This document shows positions 28,051 through 36,812 of a stretch of 64,000 nt of DNA, piece by piece (positions within the stretch are counted from its first letter, which is position 1; each line of letters opens with the position of its first letter). A program made the position numbers and the translations under genes. Under the pieces are notes generated by a model that did not search any database, was not told the origin of the DNA, and saw nothing but the letters and a program-made list of their open reading frames with translations. The stretch spans positions 482,353 through 546,352 of the forward strand of contig NZ_SJPR01000002.1 of NCBI RefSeq assembly GCF_007859955.1, in the 5' to 3' direction. Origin of the DNA: Botrimarina colliarenosi (lineage in GTDB: Bacteria; Planctomycetota; Planctomycetia; Pirellulales; Lacipirellulaceae).

Positions 28051-28165
28051 GACGGTCTCCTGCGGGGGAAACGGGGAGGGTGACAACCCTCGTTTACCAC
28101 CAATCCGAAGAACCGCCTACTCGGCGCGGCCTCCTCTCATAGGTTCACCCGGCGTACCCCCAACC

Positions 28166-28254
28166 GTAGGCCGGAACGAGCAAAGCGAAGGTCCGGCGCG
28201 CGGCGCGTTACGGTACGCCATGCCGTACCTGCGCTGACGCTTGTTACGGCCTAC
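28166..28254. repeat. Dispersed palindromic repeat, copy 2 (large inverted pair)
   Basis: The left arm at 28166-28187 (starting GTAGGCCGGAACGAG) pairs imperfectly with 28232-28254 (ending TTACGGCCTAC). The first 32 bases repeat those at 24572-24603 with one difference. An inner palindrome GGTACG/CGTACC lies near 28212-28229. Confidence 0.8.
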
Positions 28255-28329
28255 ATACTCAAATGTCTGGTCGATATTTGTCATGGGGCCACCCGTGGAA
28301 GGTCCGGCACCCGTCGGGTCACTAAGCAG

Positions 28330-28776
28330 CTAGTCTTTGGTCAACGCGGACTCCAAGAGGTTGATTAACTGAAGGCATCTCCTTTCTTTCGCCCAGTCGA
28401 GAGCGGTCATCCCATCGTTCTCACGAGCAGATACGTCTACACCTGCCGCGATCAGAACGCGGGCGATTGCTAGATAAACGCGTTCTTGATGAGGCCATCC
28501 AAGTAAAGCATGGAGGGGAGTAGCGCGATCGCGGTGAGTGATCACATGGACGTCGGCGCCGCGTTCAAGAAGCATTTTAACGATCCGAGAATTACCTCCA
28601 GATGCCGCCAGTATGAGAGGGGTTACGCCGTCTTCGCCGCACGAATCGACGGGAACGCCACGGTCCAAAAGGTCCTGGAGAATCTCGATCTCCCCCCAGC
28701 GAGCTGCTTCGCGGATAGCTGTCACATCGTCGCCCGCATCGACCCACATTCCCACGATTGATGCGAACCGGCCCAT
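28330..28776 (-). CDS. Ankyrin-repeat protein
   Basis: A 148-residue protein made of about four ankyrin repeats: REAARWGEIEILQDLLDRG, DGVTPLILAASGGNSRIVKM, ATPLHALLGWPHQERVYLAI and DGMTALDWAKERRCLQLINL. There is no signal peptide. The start ATG comes three bases after the xdhB stop on the same strand, so it is probably cotranscribed with xanthine dehydrogenase. Its base composition is lower in GC than the flanking genes, which suggests later acquisition. It is likely a protein-binding module; the partner is unknown. Confidence 0.82.
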   Translation of the reverse strand: MGRFASIVGMWVDAGDDVTAIREAARWGEIEILQDLLDRGVPVDSCGEDGVTPLILAASGGNSRIVKMLLERGADVHVITHRDRATPLHALLGWPHQERVYLAIARVLIAAGVDVSARENDGMTALDWAKERRCLQLINLLESALTKD

Positions 28777-28779
28777 GAG

Positions 28780-31161
28780 TTATCGCCGTCCTGAGATTTG
28801 ACTCGTGCCCACCGCGTCAGGCACAGCCTGACCTACGAGCGCCGTCATCCGCGTCAGCAGCTCTTCCCCCGTCGCGGGGATCGCAAGCTCCACCCGCTTG
28901 TCACCGGCGAGCGACTGCAGCGCGTTCTTCGCCGCCATCCAAGCGCAAATGCCGAGCATCAGCGGTGGTTCGCCGACCGCTTTGCTTTGGCGGACGTTTT
29001 TTTGGTGCTTCGGGTTGTCGATGAAGTCGACGTTCAGCACCCGTGGCAGGTCGGTGACGTTCGGGATCTTGTAGGTGGTGGGGCCGGTGCTGAGTAGGTG
29101 GCCGGCGTCGTTGTAACGCAGCTCTTCGTTGGTGACCCAGCCGACCCCCTGGATAAAGCCGCCGATCACCTGGCCGCGGTCGACGCCCGGGTTGATCGAA
29201 CGGCCGATGTCCATCAGCACGTCGGCCCGGTCGAAGGTGAGCTCGCCCGTGAAGCGGTCGATCGTCACCTCGGCGATCGCGGCGCCGGTCGTGTAGTAGA
29301 AGAATGGGTTTCCGCAGCCGGTCTCACGGTTGTAGTCGACGCCCGGCGTGGCGTAGAAACCGCGGGCCCCGAGGTCGACGCGCTCGCGACGGGCCATCGC
29401 GCAGAACTCGCCGAACTCGATCCGATGCGACGGGTCGCGGTCGTCCCAGACGGCGCCGTCGTCGATGACGACATGCTCGGGCGCCGCGACGAGGCCGCGC
29501 TCGGTGCTGGCGAAGAGACCGGCCGCGTAGTCACGCATCCGCTCGATAATCTGCCCACACGCCACGAGGGCGGCGGCGCCGTTGAGGTCGGTCCCGGCGC
29601 TGGCGGCGGTCGGCGACGTGTTGTTGCTCTTCTCGGTCGAGGTCGCCATCATCCGCACCCGCGACGGCGGCAGGCCAAACTCGTCGGCGACCAGCTGCTG
29701 GATCTTCGTGTAGAGCCCCTGGCCCATCTCCGTGCCGCCGGTAGAGACCTGCACCGTGCCGTCGGTGTAGACGTTCACCAGGGCGTTCGCCTGGTTCAGG
29801 AACTTGGTGGTGAACGAGATGCCGAACTTGATCGCCGTGAGGGCGATCCCTCTCACGTGCGTTATGCTCGTGGTGTTGAACTCGGTGACCGCGTTGACGC
29901 GGTGGCGGTAGTTGGACGACGCGGCGAGGCGATCGAAAGTCTCGTCGAGGACATGATCGCGGACGATCTGGCCGTAGTGCGTGACGCTGCGTGCCGGGTC
30001 GCCGTCGCGGTAGAGGTTGAGCCGCCGGACGTCGAACGGGTCACGCCCGACGACCTGGGCGATGTCCTCCAGCAGGCTCTCGATCACCGCGACGCCTTGC
30101 GGTCCGCCAAAGCCACGGAACGCCGTGTTGGGCGGTAAGTTGGTGCGGCAGACCTGCCCCGTGACGCGGAGCATTGGCACGTGGTAGGCGTTGTCGGCGT
30201 GGAGCATCGTGCGTTCCATGACCGACGTCGAGAGATCGGCGAAGGCGCCGCCGTTGGAGTAGTACGCCATCTGGGCGGCGATCAGCCGGCCATCGGCGGC
30301 GAACGCGACGCGGTAATCGGTCTGGTAGGGATGCCGCTTGCCGGTGATCCGCATGTCGTCGCCGCGACGCAGCACGAGCCGTGCCGGACGGCCGGTCTGC
30401 TTCACAACGAGAGCCGTCATGACAGCGGGGATCGCCGACTGGGTCTCCTTGCCGCCGAAGCCGCCCCCCATGCGTTGGCATTCGCAGACGACCTGGTGCA
30501 TGCCGAGGCCGAGCGCCTCGGCGACGACGGCCTGCGTTTCGGTGGTGTTCTGGGTCGAGGAAATGACACGGACGTCGCCCCCCTCGCCCGGGATCGAAAG
30601 GGCGGCCTGGGTCTCGAAGTAGAACTGCTCCTGCCCCCCCGAGACGAAACGGCCCGCGAGCGTGTGGGGCGCCGATCGGAATGCGGCCTCGAAGTCGGCG
30701 TCGCTCTCGGCGCCGGGGGTCATCATCCGGCGCTCGGGCCCGATAAACGACTTGGCCGCGAGCGCGTCGTCGATCGAGAGGACCGGTTTGCGCTCTTCAA
30801 TGTCGACCACGATCAGCTGGCGGGCCCGCAGTGCGGCGGCGGGCGTCTCGGCGGCGATCACAACGATAGGCTGGCCGACGTAGACGACCTCTTCCTCGGC
30901 GAGGAACGCCTCGTCGGGAATGATGGGGCCGAAGTGGTTCGGCCCGCCGAGATGGTCGTAGGTCAGAAGACAGACAACGCCGGGAACCGCCCGCGCCGCG
31001 GTGAGATCGATCGAGCGGATCCGCCCCGCTGCGACCGGCGAGCCGGCAAAGTCGACATACAGCTCGCGGTCGAGCCGCGGGAGGTCGTCGATGTAGCGCG
31101 CGGCGCCGGTGACGTGGCCCGTGGCGGAGTCGTGCGGGAGAGATTGGCCGACGGAAGCCAT
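28780..31161 (-). CDS. xdhB: Xanthine dehydrogenase, molybdopterin-binding subunit
   Basis: A 793-residue molybdenum subunit that oxidises hypoxanthine and xanthine to urate. Visible family features: GHVTGAARYIDDLPRL at the N-terminus, GGQEQFYFETQAALSIPGEG, RMGGGFGGKETQS (Moco contact), AFRGFGGPQGVAVIE, VSTGGTEMGQGLYTKI, and the catalytic-Glu region VGEPPLMLGICAW near the C-terminus. It is followed by VGQAVPDAVG, encoded by a small palindromic repeat, so the C-terminal tail is altered. It is 117 bases downstream of the FAD/FeS subunit gene. Confidence 0.95.
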   Translation of the reverse strand: MASVGQSLPHDSATGHVTGAARYIDDLPRLDRELYVDFAGSPVAAGRIRSIDLTAARAVPGVVCLLTYDHLGGPNHFGPIIPDEAFLAEEEVVYVGQPIVVIAAETPAAALRARQLIVVDIEERKPVLSIDDALAAKSFIGPERRMMTPGAESDADFEAAFRSAPHTLAGRFVSGGQEQFYFETQAALSIPGEGGDVRVISSTQNTTETQAVVAEALGLGMHQVVCECQRMGGGFGGKETQSAIPAVMTALVVKQTGRPARLVLRRGDDMRITGKRHPYQTDYRVAFAADGRLIAAQMAYYSNGGAFADLSTSVMERTMLHADNAYHVPMLRVTGQVCRTNLPPNTAFRGFGGPQGVAVIESLLEDIAQVVGRDPFDVRRLNLYRDGDPARSVTHYGQIVRDHVLDETFDRLAASSNYRHRVNAVTEFNTTSITHVRGIALTAIKFGISFTTKFLNQANALVNVYTDGTVQVSTGGTEMGQGLYTKIQQLVADEFGLPPSRVRMMATSTEKSNNTSPTAASAGTDLNGAAALVACGQIIERMRDYAAGLFASTERGLVAAPEHVVIDDGAVWDDRDPSHRIEFGEFCAMARRERVDLGARGFYATPGVDYNRETGCGNPFFYYTTGAAIAEVTIDRFTGELTFDRADVLMDIGRSINPGVDRGQVIGGFIQGVGWVTNEELRYNDAGHLLSTGPTTYKIPNVTDLPRVLNVDFIDNPKHQKNVRQSKAVGEPPLMLGICAWMAAKNALQSLAGDKRVELAIPATGEELLTRMTALVGQAVPDAVGTSQISGRR
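28816..28832. repeat. Small palindrome in the 3' end of xdhB
   Basis: GTCAGGCACAGCCTGAC (7-bp arms, 3-base loop) lies within the last codons of xdhB and encodes part of its tail. Confidence 0.7.
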
Positions 31162-31170
31162 TCGATTTTA

Positions 31171-31278
31171 GACAGGATTTACAGGATCGACGGGATGGTG
31201 GTGAACGGGCTTCGCTCCGTTGCGCGCGCTATGAAAGGGTTAGCCGAGGGCTATGTCCGGAACGGCAGATTATCCTGT

Positions 31279-31297
<19 letters not shown>
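31171..31297. repeat. Iterated-word inverted repeat between xdhA and xdhB
   Basis: The left arm 31171-31196 (starting GACAGGATTTACAGGAT) and the right arm 31272-31297 (ending ACGATCCTGTC) are both built from variants of ACAGGAT and form an imperfect palindrome with a 75-base spacer. The same word family occurs at 56193-56280. It separates two subunits of one enzyme within an operon. Confidence 0.7.
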
Positions 31298-32793
<1,496 letters not shown>

Positions 32794-32912
32794 GGCGGTT
32801 GCACTCTGCAATCAGAGCGCCGCTGTGTAGAGTAAGGAATCCACCGCCTTGCCGCACGATAGGCCCCACCCCGGCAAGGGTCAATTCCTTCCTCCCGTCC
32901 CCCAGCTACGCC

Positions 32913-34190
32913 GTGCCCGTCACCGCAACCAATTCGCCGCCCCGGCTCGCCGACTTGGTGATGACGCGGTGCGATGAACTGGCGGCCTGTTCCGAAACGC
33001 CCGACTGCCTGACCCGGCGGTTCTTGACCACCCCGATGTGCGACGTGCACGCCCACCTACGGGGGTGGATGGAAGCCGCGGGCCTCGCGACGCGCGTCGA
33101 TGACGCCGGCAACCTCGTTGGCCGCCGCGAGTCGCCCGGCGCCAGCCAAACCTTGCTGATCGGCTCGCATCTCGACACCGTCCCCGGCGGCGGACGCTAC
33201 GACGGCGTGCTCGGCGTCTTGATTGGGCTCGCCGTCGCCGAGTCGCTCGGAGACGGCGAACTTCCGTTCCACCTCGACGTGGTCGGATTCAGCGAGGAAG
33301 AAGGGGTGCGCTACAGCAAGCCGTACCTCGGCAGCGCCGCGGTCGCCGGGGTGTTCCAACCCGAGTGGCTCGATCGCTGCGACGAGACGGGCGTCCCGCT
33401 CCGCGAGGCGATCAGTGTCTTTGGTCTCGACCCCGCCAAGATCGCCGCGGCCGCGTACGCTAGCGACGAGGTGATCGGCTACGTCGAACCGCACCTCGAG
33501 CAAGGGCCGGTCCTCGAACGGGCCGATGTGCCGGTCGGGATTGTCTCGGGCATCGTGGGGCAGAGCCGCTTACGGCTGCGGTTTGTCGGCGAGGCGGGCC
33601 ACGCCGGCACGACGCCGATGGCCGGCCGACGCGATGCGTTGGTCGCCGCGGCCGCCTTCGTTACCGGAGTGCGGAATGCCACCGTCTCGACCGAAGGCCT
33701 GCGCGCCACGGTGGGACAACTCGCCGTCACGCCGGGGGCTCCGAACGTCATCGCCGAACGCGTCGATCTATCGCTCGACGTGCGTCACGCCAACGACGCG
33801 GTGCGCGAGCGCGCCGTCGACCAAATCATCACCTCCGGCCGGCGGATCGCCGAGGCGGAGCGGTGCCGCTTTGAAATCGTTGAAAAGACCGCTCAAGGCG
33901 CGGTGGTCGTCGACGAGTCGTTGACGCGGAGCCTGACCGAGGCCGTTGCCGACGCCGGTCACGAGCCGATCCGCCTCCCCAGCGGCGCCGGGCACGACGC
34001 CGTGATCATGGCGCAGCGGTTCCCGGTGGCGATGCTCTTTGTCCGGCATCCCGGGGGCGTCAGCCACCACCCCGACGAGCGCGTCGATCGCGACGACGTC
34101 GGCGTCGCCATTGAAGTGCTCACCCAATTCGTCCGCCGCGTGGCGGGACGGGTTGCGAGCGACTCCGCCCCTGTGAGCAGCGCCCGATGA
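32913..34190 (+). CDS. allC: Allantoate amidohydrolase (M20 family)
   Basis: A 425-residue Zn/Mn-dependent amidohydrolase of the allantoate/N-carbamoyl amino acid family. Metal-site motifs: IGSHLDTVPGGGRYDGVLG, FSEEEGVRYSKPYLGS and VEPHLEQGPVLE; dimerisation-domain GEAGHAGTTPM; the C-terminal His in HPGGVSHHPDERV. It would release CO2 and ammonia from allantoate to give ureidoglycine. The start is uncertain: a GTG at 32913 gives the usual length, with an ATG at 32958-32962 also near; longer readings extend into the promoter region. It overlaps the next gene by ATGA. Confidence 0.87.
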   Translation: MPVTATNSPPRLADLVMTRCDELAACSETPDCLTRRFLTTPMCDVHAHLRGWMEAAGLATRVDDAGNLVGRRESPGASQTLLIGSHLDTVPGGGRYDGVLGVLIGLAVAESLGDGELPFHLDVVGFSEEEGVRYSKPYLGSAAVAGVFQPEWLDRCDETGVPLREAISVFGLDPAKIAAAAYASDEVIGYVEPHLEQGPVLERADVPVGIVSGIVGQSRLRLRFVGEAGHAGTTPMAGRRDALVAAAAFVTGVRNATVSTEGLRATVGQLAVTPGAPNVIAERVDLSLDVRHANDAVRERAVDQIITSGRRIAEAERCRFEIVEKTAQGAVVVDESLTRSLTEAVADAGHEPIRLPSGAGHDAVIMAQRFPVAMLFVRHPGGVSHHPDERVDRDDVGVAIEVLTQFVRRVAGRVASDSAPVSSAR

Positions 34191-34942
34191 GCGGCCCCTT
34201 CGGAGAGACCCGCACGCGGGTCGAATGGAACCACGCCCTGATCGCCGCCGACGGCCATGTGCCGGGGCTGCCGCCCGGCTGGGGGACGGCGCGCGGCGTC
34301 GTGCTGATCAGCCCCGCGATGCGCGGCGGCGCCGGCGGGCCCCGCTTCTGCCAGTACCTGGTCGAAGGGGGCGACGGCTGCGTCTGCCACGGGCCGGCCG
34401 AAGATGTCCAGCGGCTGGTTTACGTGCTCGCCGGGACCGCCGAGCTGGAGGGCGACACGCTCGCTGCCGACGACTTCGTCTACTTCCCGCCGGGGGACGA
34501 GCACACGCTCTCGGCGCCCGACGGCGCGCGCCTGCTGGTGTTCGATAAACCCTACGAGCCCGTCGAAGGACTCGATCCCCCCGCCCGGCGGACCGGCTCC
34601 CTGGCCGACGCCCCGACGGAACCCTTCCTCGGCGACTCTGACGCGATGCTCGCGACGCTGCTGCCGATCGAGCCCGCCTTCGACATGGCGGTGAACGTCT
34701 TCACCTACCAATCCGGCGCGGCGTTGCCGTTCGTCGAGACGCACGTCATGGAGCACGGGCTCTACATGCGGTCGGGGCAGGGGGTCTATCGGCTCGGCGA
34801 AAAGTGGTACCCGGTCCAAGAAGGGGACACGATCTGGATGGCGTCGTACTGCCCGCAGTGGTTCGTGGCGATGGGCAAGTCGCCCGCCTCCTACATCTAC
34901 TACAAAGACATCCACCGCGATCCGCTCGATCTTTCCGTTTAG
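34187..34942 (+). CDS. allE: (S)-ureidoglycine aminohydrolase, bicupin
   Basis: A 251-residue bicupin. The first cupin has RLVYVLAGTAELEGD and FPPGDEHTLSAPDGA; the second carries the metal ligands in VETHVMEHGLYMRSGQGVYR and VQEGDTIWMASYCPQWF. The N-terminal TRTRVEWNHALIAADGHVPG matches the family start. It deaminates ureidoglycine to ureidoglycolate, the step directly after the upstream amidohydrolase, whose stop it overlaps. The pathway order in the gene string supports the call. Confidence 0.9.
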   Translation: MSGPFGETRTRVEWNHALIAADGHVPGLPPGWGTARGVVLISPAMRGGAGGPRFCQYLVEGGDGCVCHGPAEDVQRLVYVLAGTAELEGDTLAADDFVYFPPGDEHTLSAPDGARLLVFDKPYEPVEGLDPPARRTGSLADAPTEPFLGDSDAMLATLLPIEPAFDMAVNVFTYQSGAALPFVETHVMEHGLYMRSGQGVYRLGEKWYPVQEGDTIWMASYCPQWFVAMGKSPASYIYYKDIHRDPLDLSV

Positions 34943-34954
34943 AAAAAGATTCTC

Positions 34955-35083
34955 AACCACGAAGGCACGAAGGACACAAAGAACGAGAAGCTAGAAACGT
35001 GCTGTTCTGATCGTTGTACGCAACCGTTACGCACGCTAGACCGTGAAGAACTTTCCCTTTGTGTCCTTCGTTCCTTCGTGGTT
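34955..35083. repeat. Iterated-word inverted repeat after allE
   Basis: Two 27-base arms at 34955-34981 (starting AACCACGAAGGCACGAAGG) and 35057-35083 pair with one mismatch across a 75-base spacer. Each arm is itself made of the repeated word ACGAAGG. The downstream arm ends 22 bases before the next start codon. A related element is at 41605-41678. Confidence 0.9.
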
Positions 35084-35105
35084 CTCACTCCAAATTGAAA
35101 GTTAG

Positions 35106-36359
35106 TTGATAAACGACGCGCCGCAAGTTGACGTCGAACGCCTCGTCGGTGAGCTGCAAGCGCTCGCGGCGATCAGCGACTGCCCCGAGCCGCCGCCGGC
35201 GGTGACCCGGGTCGTCTTTACCGAGACCGACCTGCGGGCGCGGGACTACCTCCGTTCCCTCTACGAAGCGGCGGGGCTGACGGTCCGCGTCGATCCGATC
35301 GGCAACACCTTTGCTCGCTGGCACGGGAGCGACCCCAAGGCTTCGGCGGTCGGGACCGGCTCGCACTGCGACGCCATCCCGCACGCCGGCATGTACGACG
35401 GCACGGTCGGCGTCCTCAGCGGGCTCGAGGCGATTCGTGCTTTGCAAGCCTCCGGTTACCAGCCCCGGCGGTCGATCGAGGTGGTGATGTTCACCAGCGA
35501 AGAGCCGACCCGCTTCGGCGTCGGCTGCACCGGCAGTCGCCTGATGAGTGGCGCCATGTCGCCCGCCGACCTCGCCAAACTCACCGACGAGGCGGACGAC
35601 GACTACGACACGGTGCGCCGGCGCGCCGGATTCACGGGAGAGTTGTCGGAGGTCCGCTTACCGGGCGACTACTACGACGCCTTCGTTGAGCTCCACATCG
35701 AGCAAGGCCCCGAGCTCGAAGCGGGCGACTTGGCGATCGGCGCCGTCACGGCGATCGCGGCCCCGGCTCAAGCCAATTTCACCGTCACAGGCGAAGGGGG
35801 GCACGCCGGCGCCGTGTTGATGCCGCGACGCCGCGACGCCTTGGTCGCCGCCGCGGAGATGATCGCTGCGATCGACTCCATCGCCCGCGCCAGCCGCAGC
35901 CCCGACCTCGTCGCGACCGTCGGCAAGCTGGAGGTCCACCCTGGTGCGGTGAACTCGATCCCGAGCAAGGTAACGTTCTCCCTCGACCTCCGCGACATTG
36001 ACGGCGCCAACCGCGACGCCGTTCTGAAGCAGATTGAGGTGGAGACGGAGCAGATCGCGACGCGACGCGAAGTCCAACTCGAGCACCGCACGCTGAACGC
36101 CGACCCGCCGGCGACGTCCGACCCGCGGATTGTCGACGCGGTGGTCCAGTCGGCCACGTCCCTGGGGCAGGCGCATCAGAAGATGATCAGCCGCGCCTAC
36201 CACGACTCGCTCTTCATGGCCCGCGTGGCGCCGATGGGGATGATTTTTATCCCGTGCCGCGGCGGCGTCTCGCACCGCCCCGACGAGTACTCATCACCCG
36301 AGGCCCTCGCGGCCGGCGTGCAAACGCTGGCGCTCACCCTGGCGGAGCTGGCTCGCTAA
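35106..36359 (+). CDS. Ureidoglycolate amidohydrolase-like M20 enzyme
   Basis: A 417-residue amidohydrolase of the same superfamily as AllC but of the plant-UAH type: GTGSHCDAIPHAGMYDGTVG, FTSEEPTRFGVGCTGSRL and VELHIEQGPELEAGD, with GGVSHRPDEYSS near the C-terminus. The TSEEPTRFG signature separates it from allantoate amidohydrolases and matches ureidoglycolate amidohydrolases, which release glyoxylate, CO2 and two ammonia. Beta-ureidopropionase-type activity is an alternative, given the dihydropyrimidinase at 43341. The start is a TTG at 35106; no ATG is available nearby. Confidence 0.82.
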   Translation: MINDAPQVDVERLVGELQALAAISDCPEPPPAVTRVVFTETDLRARDYLRSLYEAAGLTVRVDPIGNTFARWHGSDPKASAVGTGSHCDAIPHAGMYDGTVGVLSGLEAIRALQASGYQPRRSIEVVMFTSEEPTRFGVGCTGSRLMSGAMSPADLAKLTDEADDDYDTVRRRAGFTGELSEVRLPGDYYDAFVELHIEQGPELEAGDLAIGAVTAIAAPAQANFTVTGEGGHAGAVLMPRRRDALVAAAEMIAAIDSIARASRSPDLVATVGKLEVHPGAVNSIPSKVTFSLDLRDIDGANRDAVLKQIEVETEQIATRREVQLEHRTLNADPPATSDPRIVDAVVQSATSLGQAHQKMISRAYHDSLFMARVAPMGMIFIPCRGGVSHRPDEYSSPEALAAGVQTLALTLAELAR

Positions 36360-36812
36360 CCCATCCCAATCCTCACGGGGCGGGCGAGCACGGCGGCTTA
36401 CGCCAACGGTTTCCTTCCGCAGGCGTGCACTTTAGCGCGTCAACGCTGGTTCCCGAATCGGACTTGTCTGCTGAGTGTTCAGCCGGCGCGTCTTTAGATT
36501 TCCGGGATCGGATATTGGCGCATGTCTCGAGCCGTCAATCACTTGGCAAACAGCTGGCTCTAGATAGTCCTGAATGAGGCGTTTCAGGGACTCTCAAACT
36601 AGCGTAGAACGATGAAGCGGACGCACTTTCTGGACTTCCGGTTCTGTCCCACGAGTGTCACTCCCTTGCACCTATGGTAAGATGGCAGAATGCTTCCGGC
36701 GGTCCGTCACTGGTCGACGGTTCGAGGTTTCACAAACTTGACGTGAGGGGCTAAAATTCCGATCTGTAGTTATTGTGTACTCAAGTGGCAACACTTCTGA
36801 CGAATCCTACGA
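36360..36812. other. Gene-free lower-GC interval
   Basis: About 450 bases without a convincing coding region. GC is visibly below the flanks and this continues into the next gene. No RNA gene, terminator or repeat was recognised. Confidence 0.4.

Larger units (their letters stand above)
26798..28147 (-). mobile_element. IS110/IS1111-type insertion sequence (predicted boundaries)
   Basis: About 1350 bases containing one DEDD transposase. The ends were inferred: CA dinucleotides at 26796-26797 and 28146-28147 bound a segment that, if removed, joins GTGGCA to CCCGGC within a hairpin repeat. Just inside the ends are imperfect subterminal inverted repeats (TCTATGGAAAG on the left, CTCTCATAGG on the right). 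No terminal inverted repeats or target duplication are expected in this family. The noncoding part 3' of the transposase (236 bases) is longer than the 5' part (97 bases), which matches the IS1111 subgroup. Confidence 0.6.

Noticed and set aside
27691..28083. Plus-strand frame opposite the IS110 transposase
   Set aside because: Antisense to a conserved transposase; composition is that of a shadow frame.
36254..36577. Open frame over the end of the UAH-like gene and the following gap
   Set aside because: It starts inside a confident gene in another frame and has no recognisable features or ribosome site.
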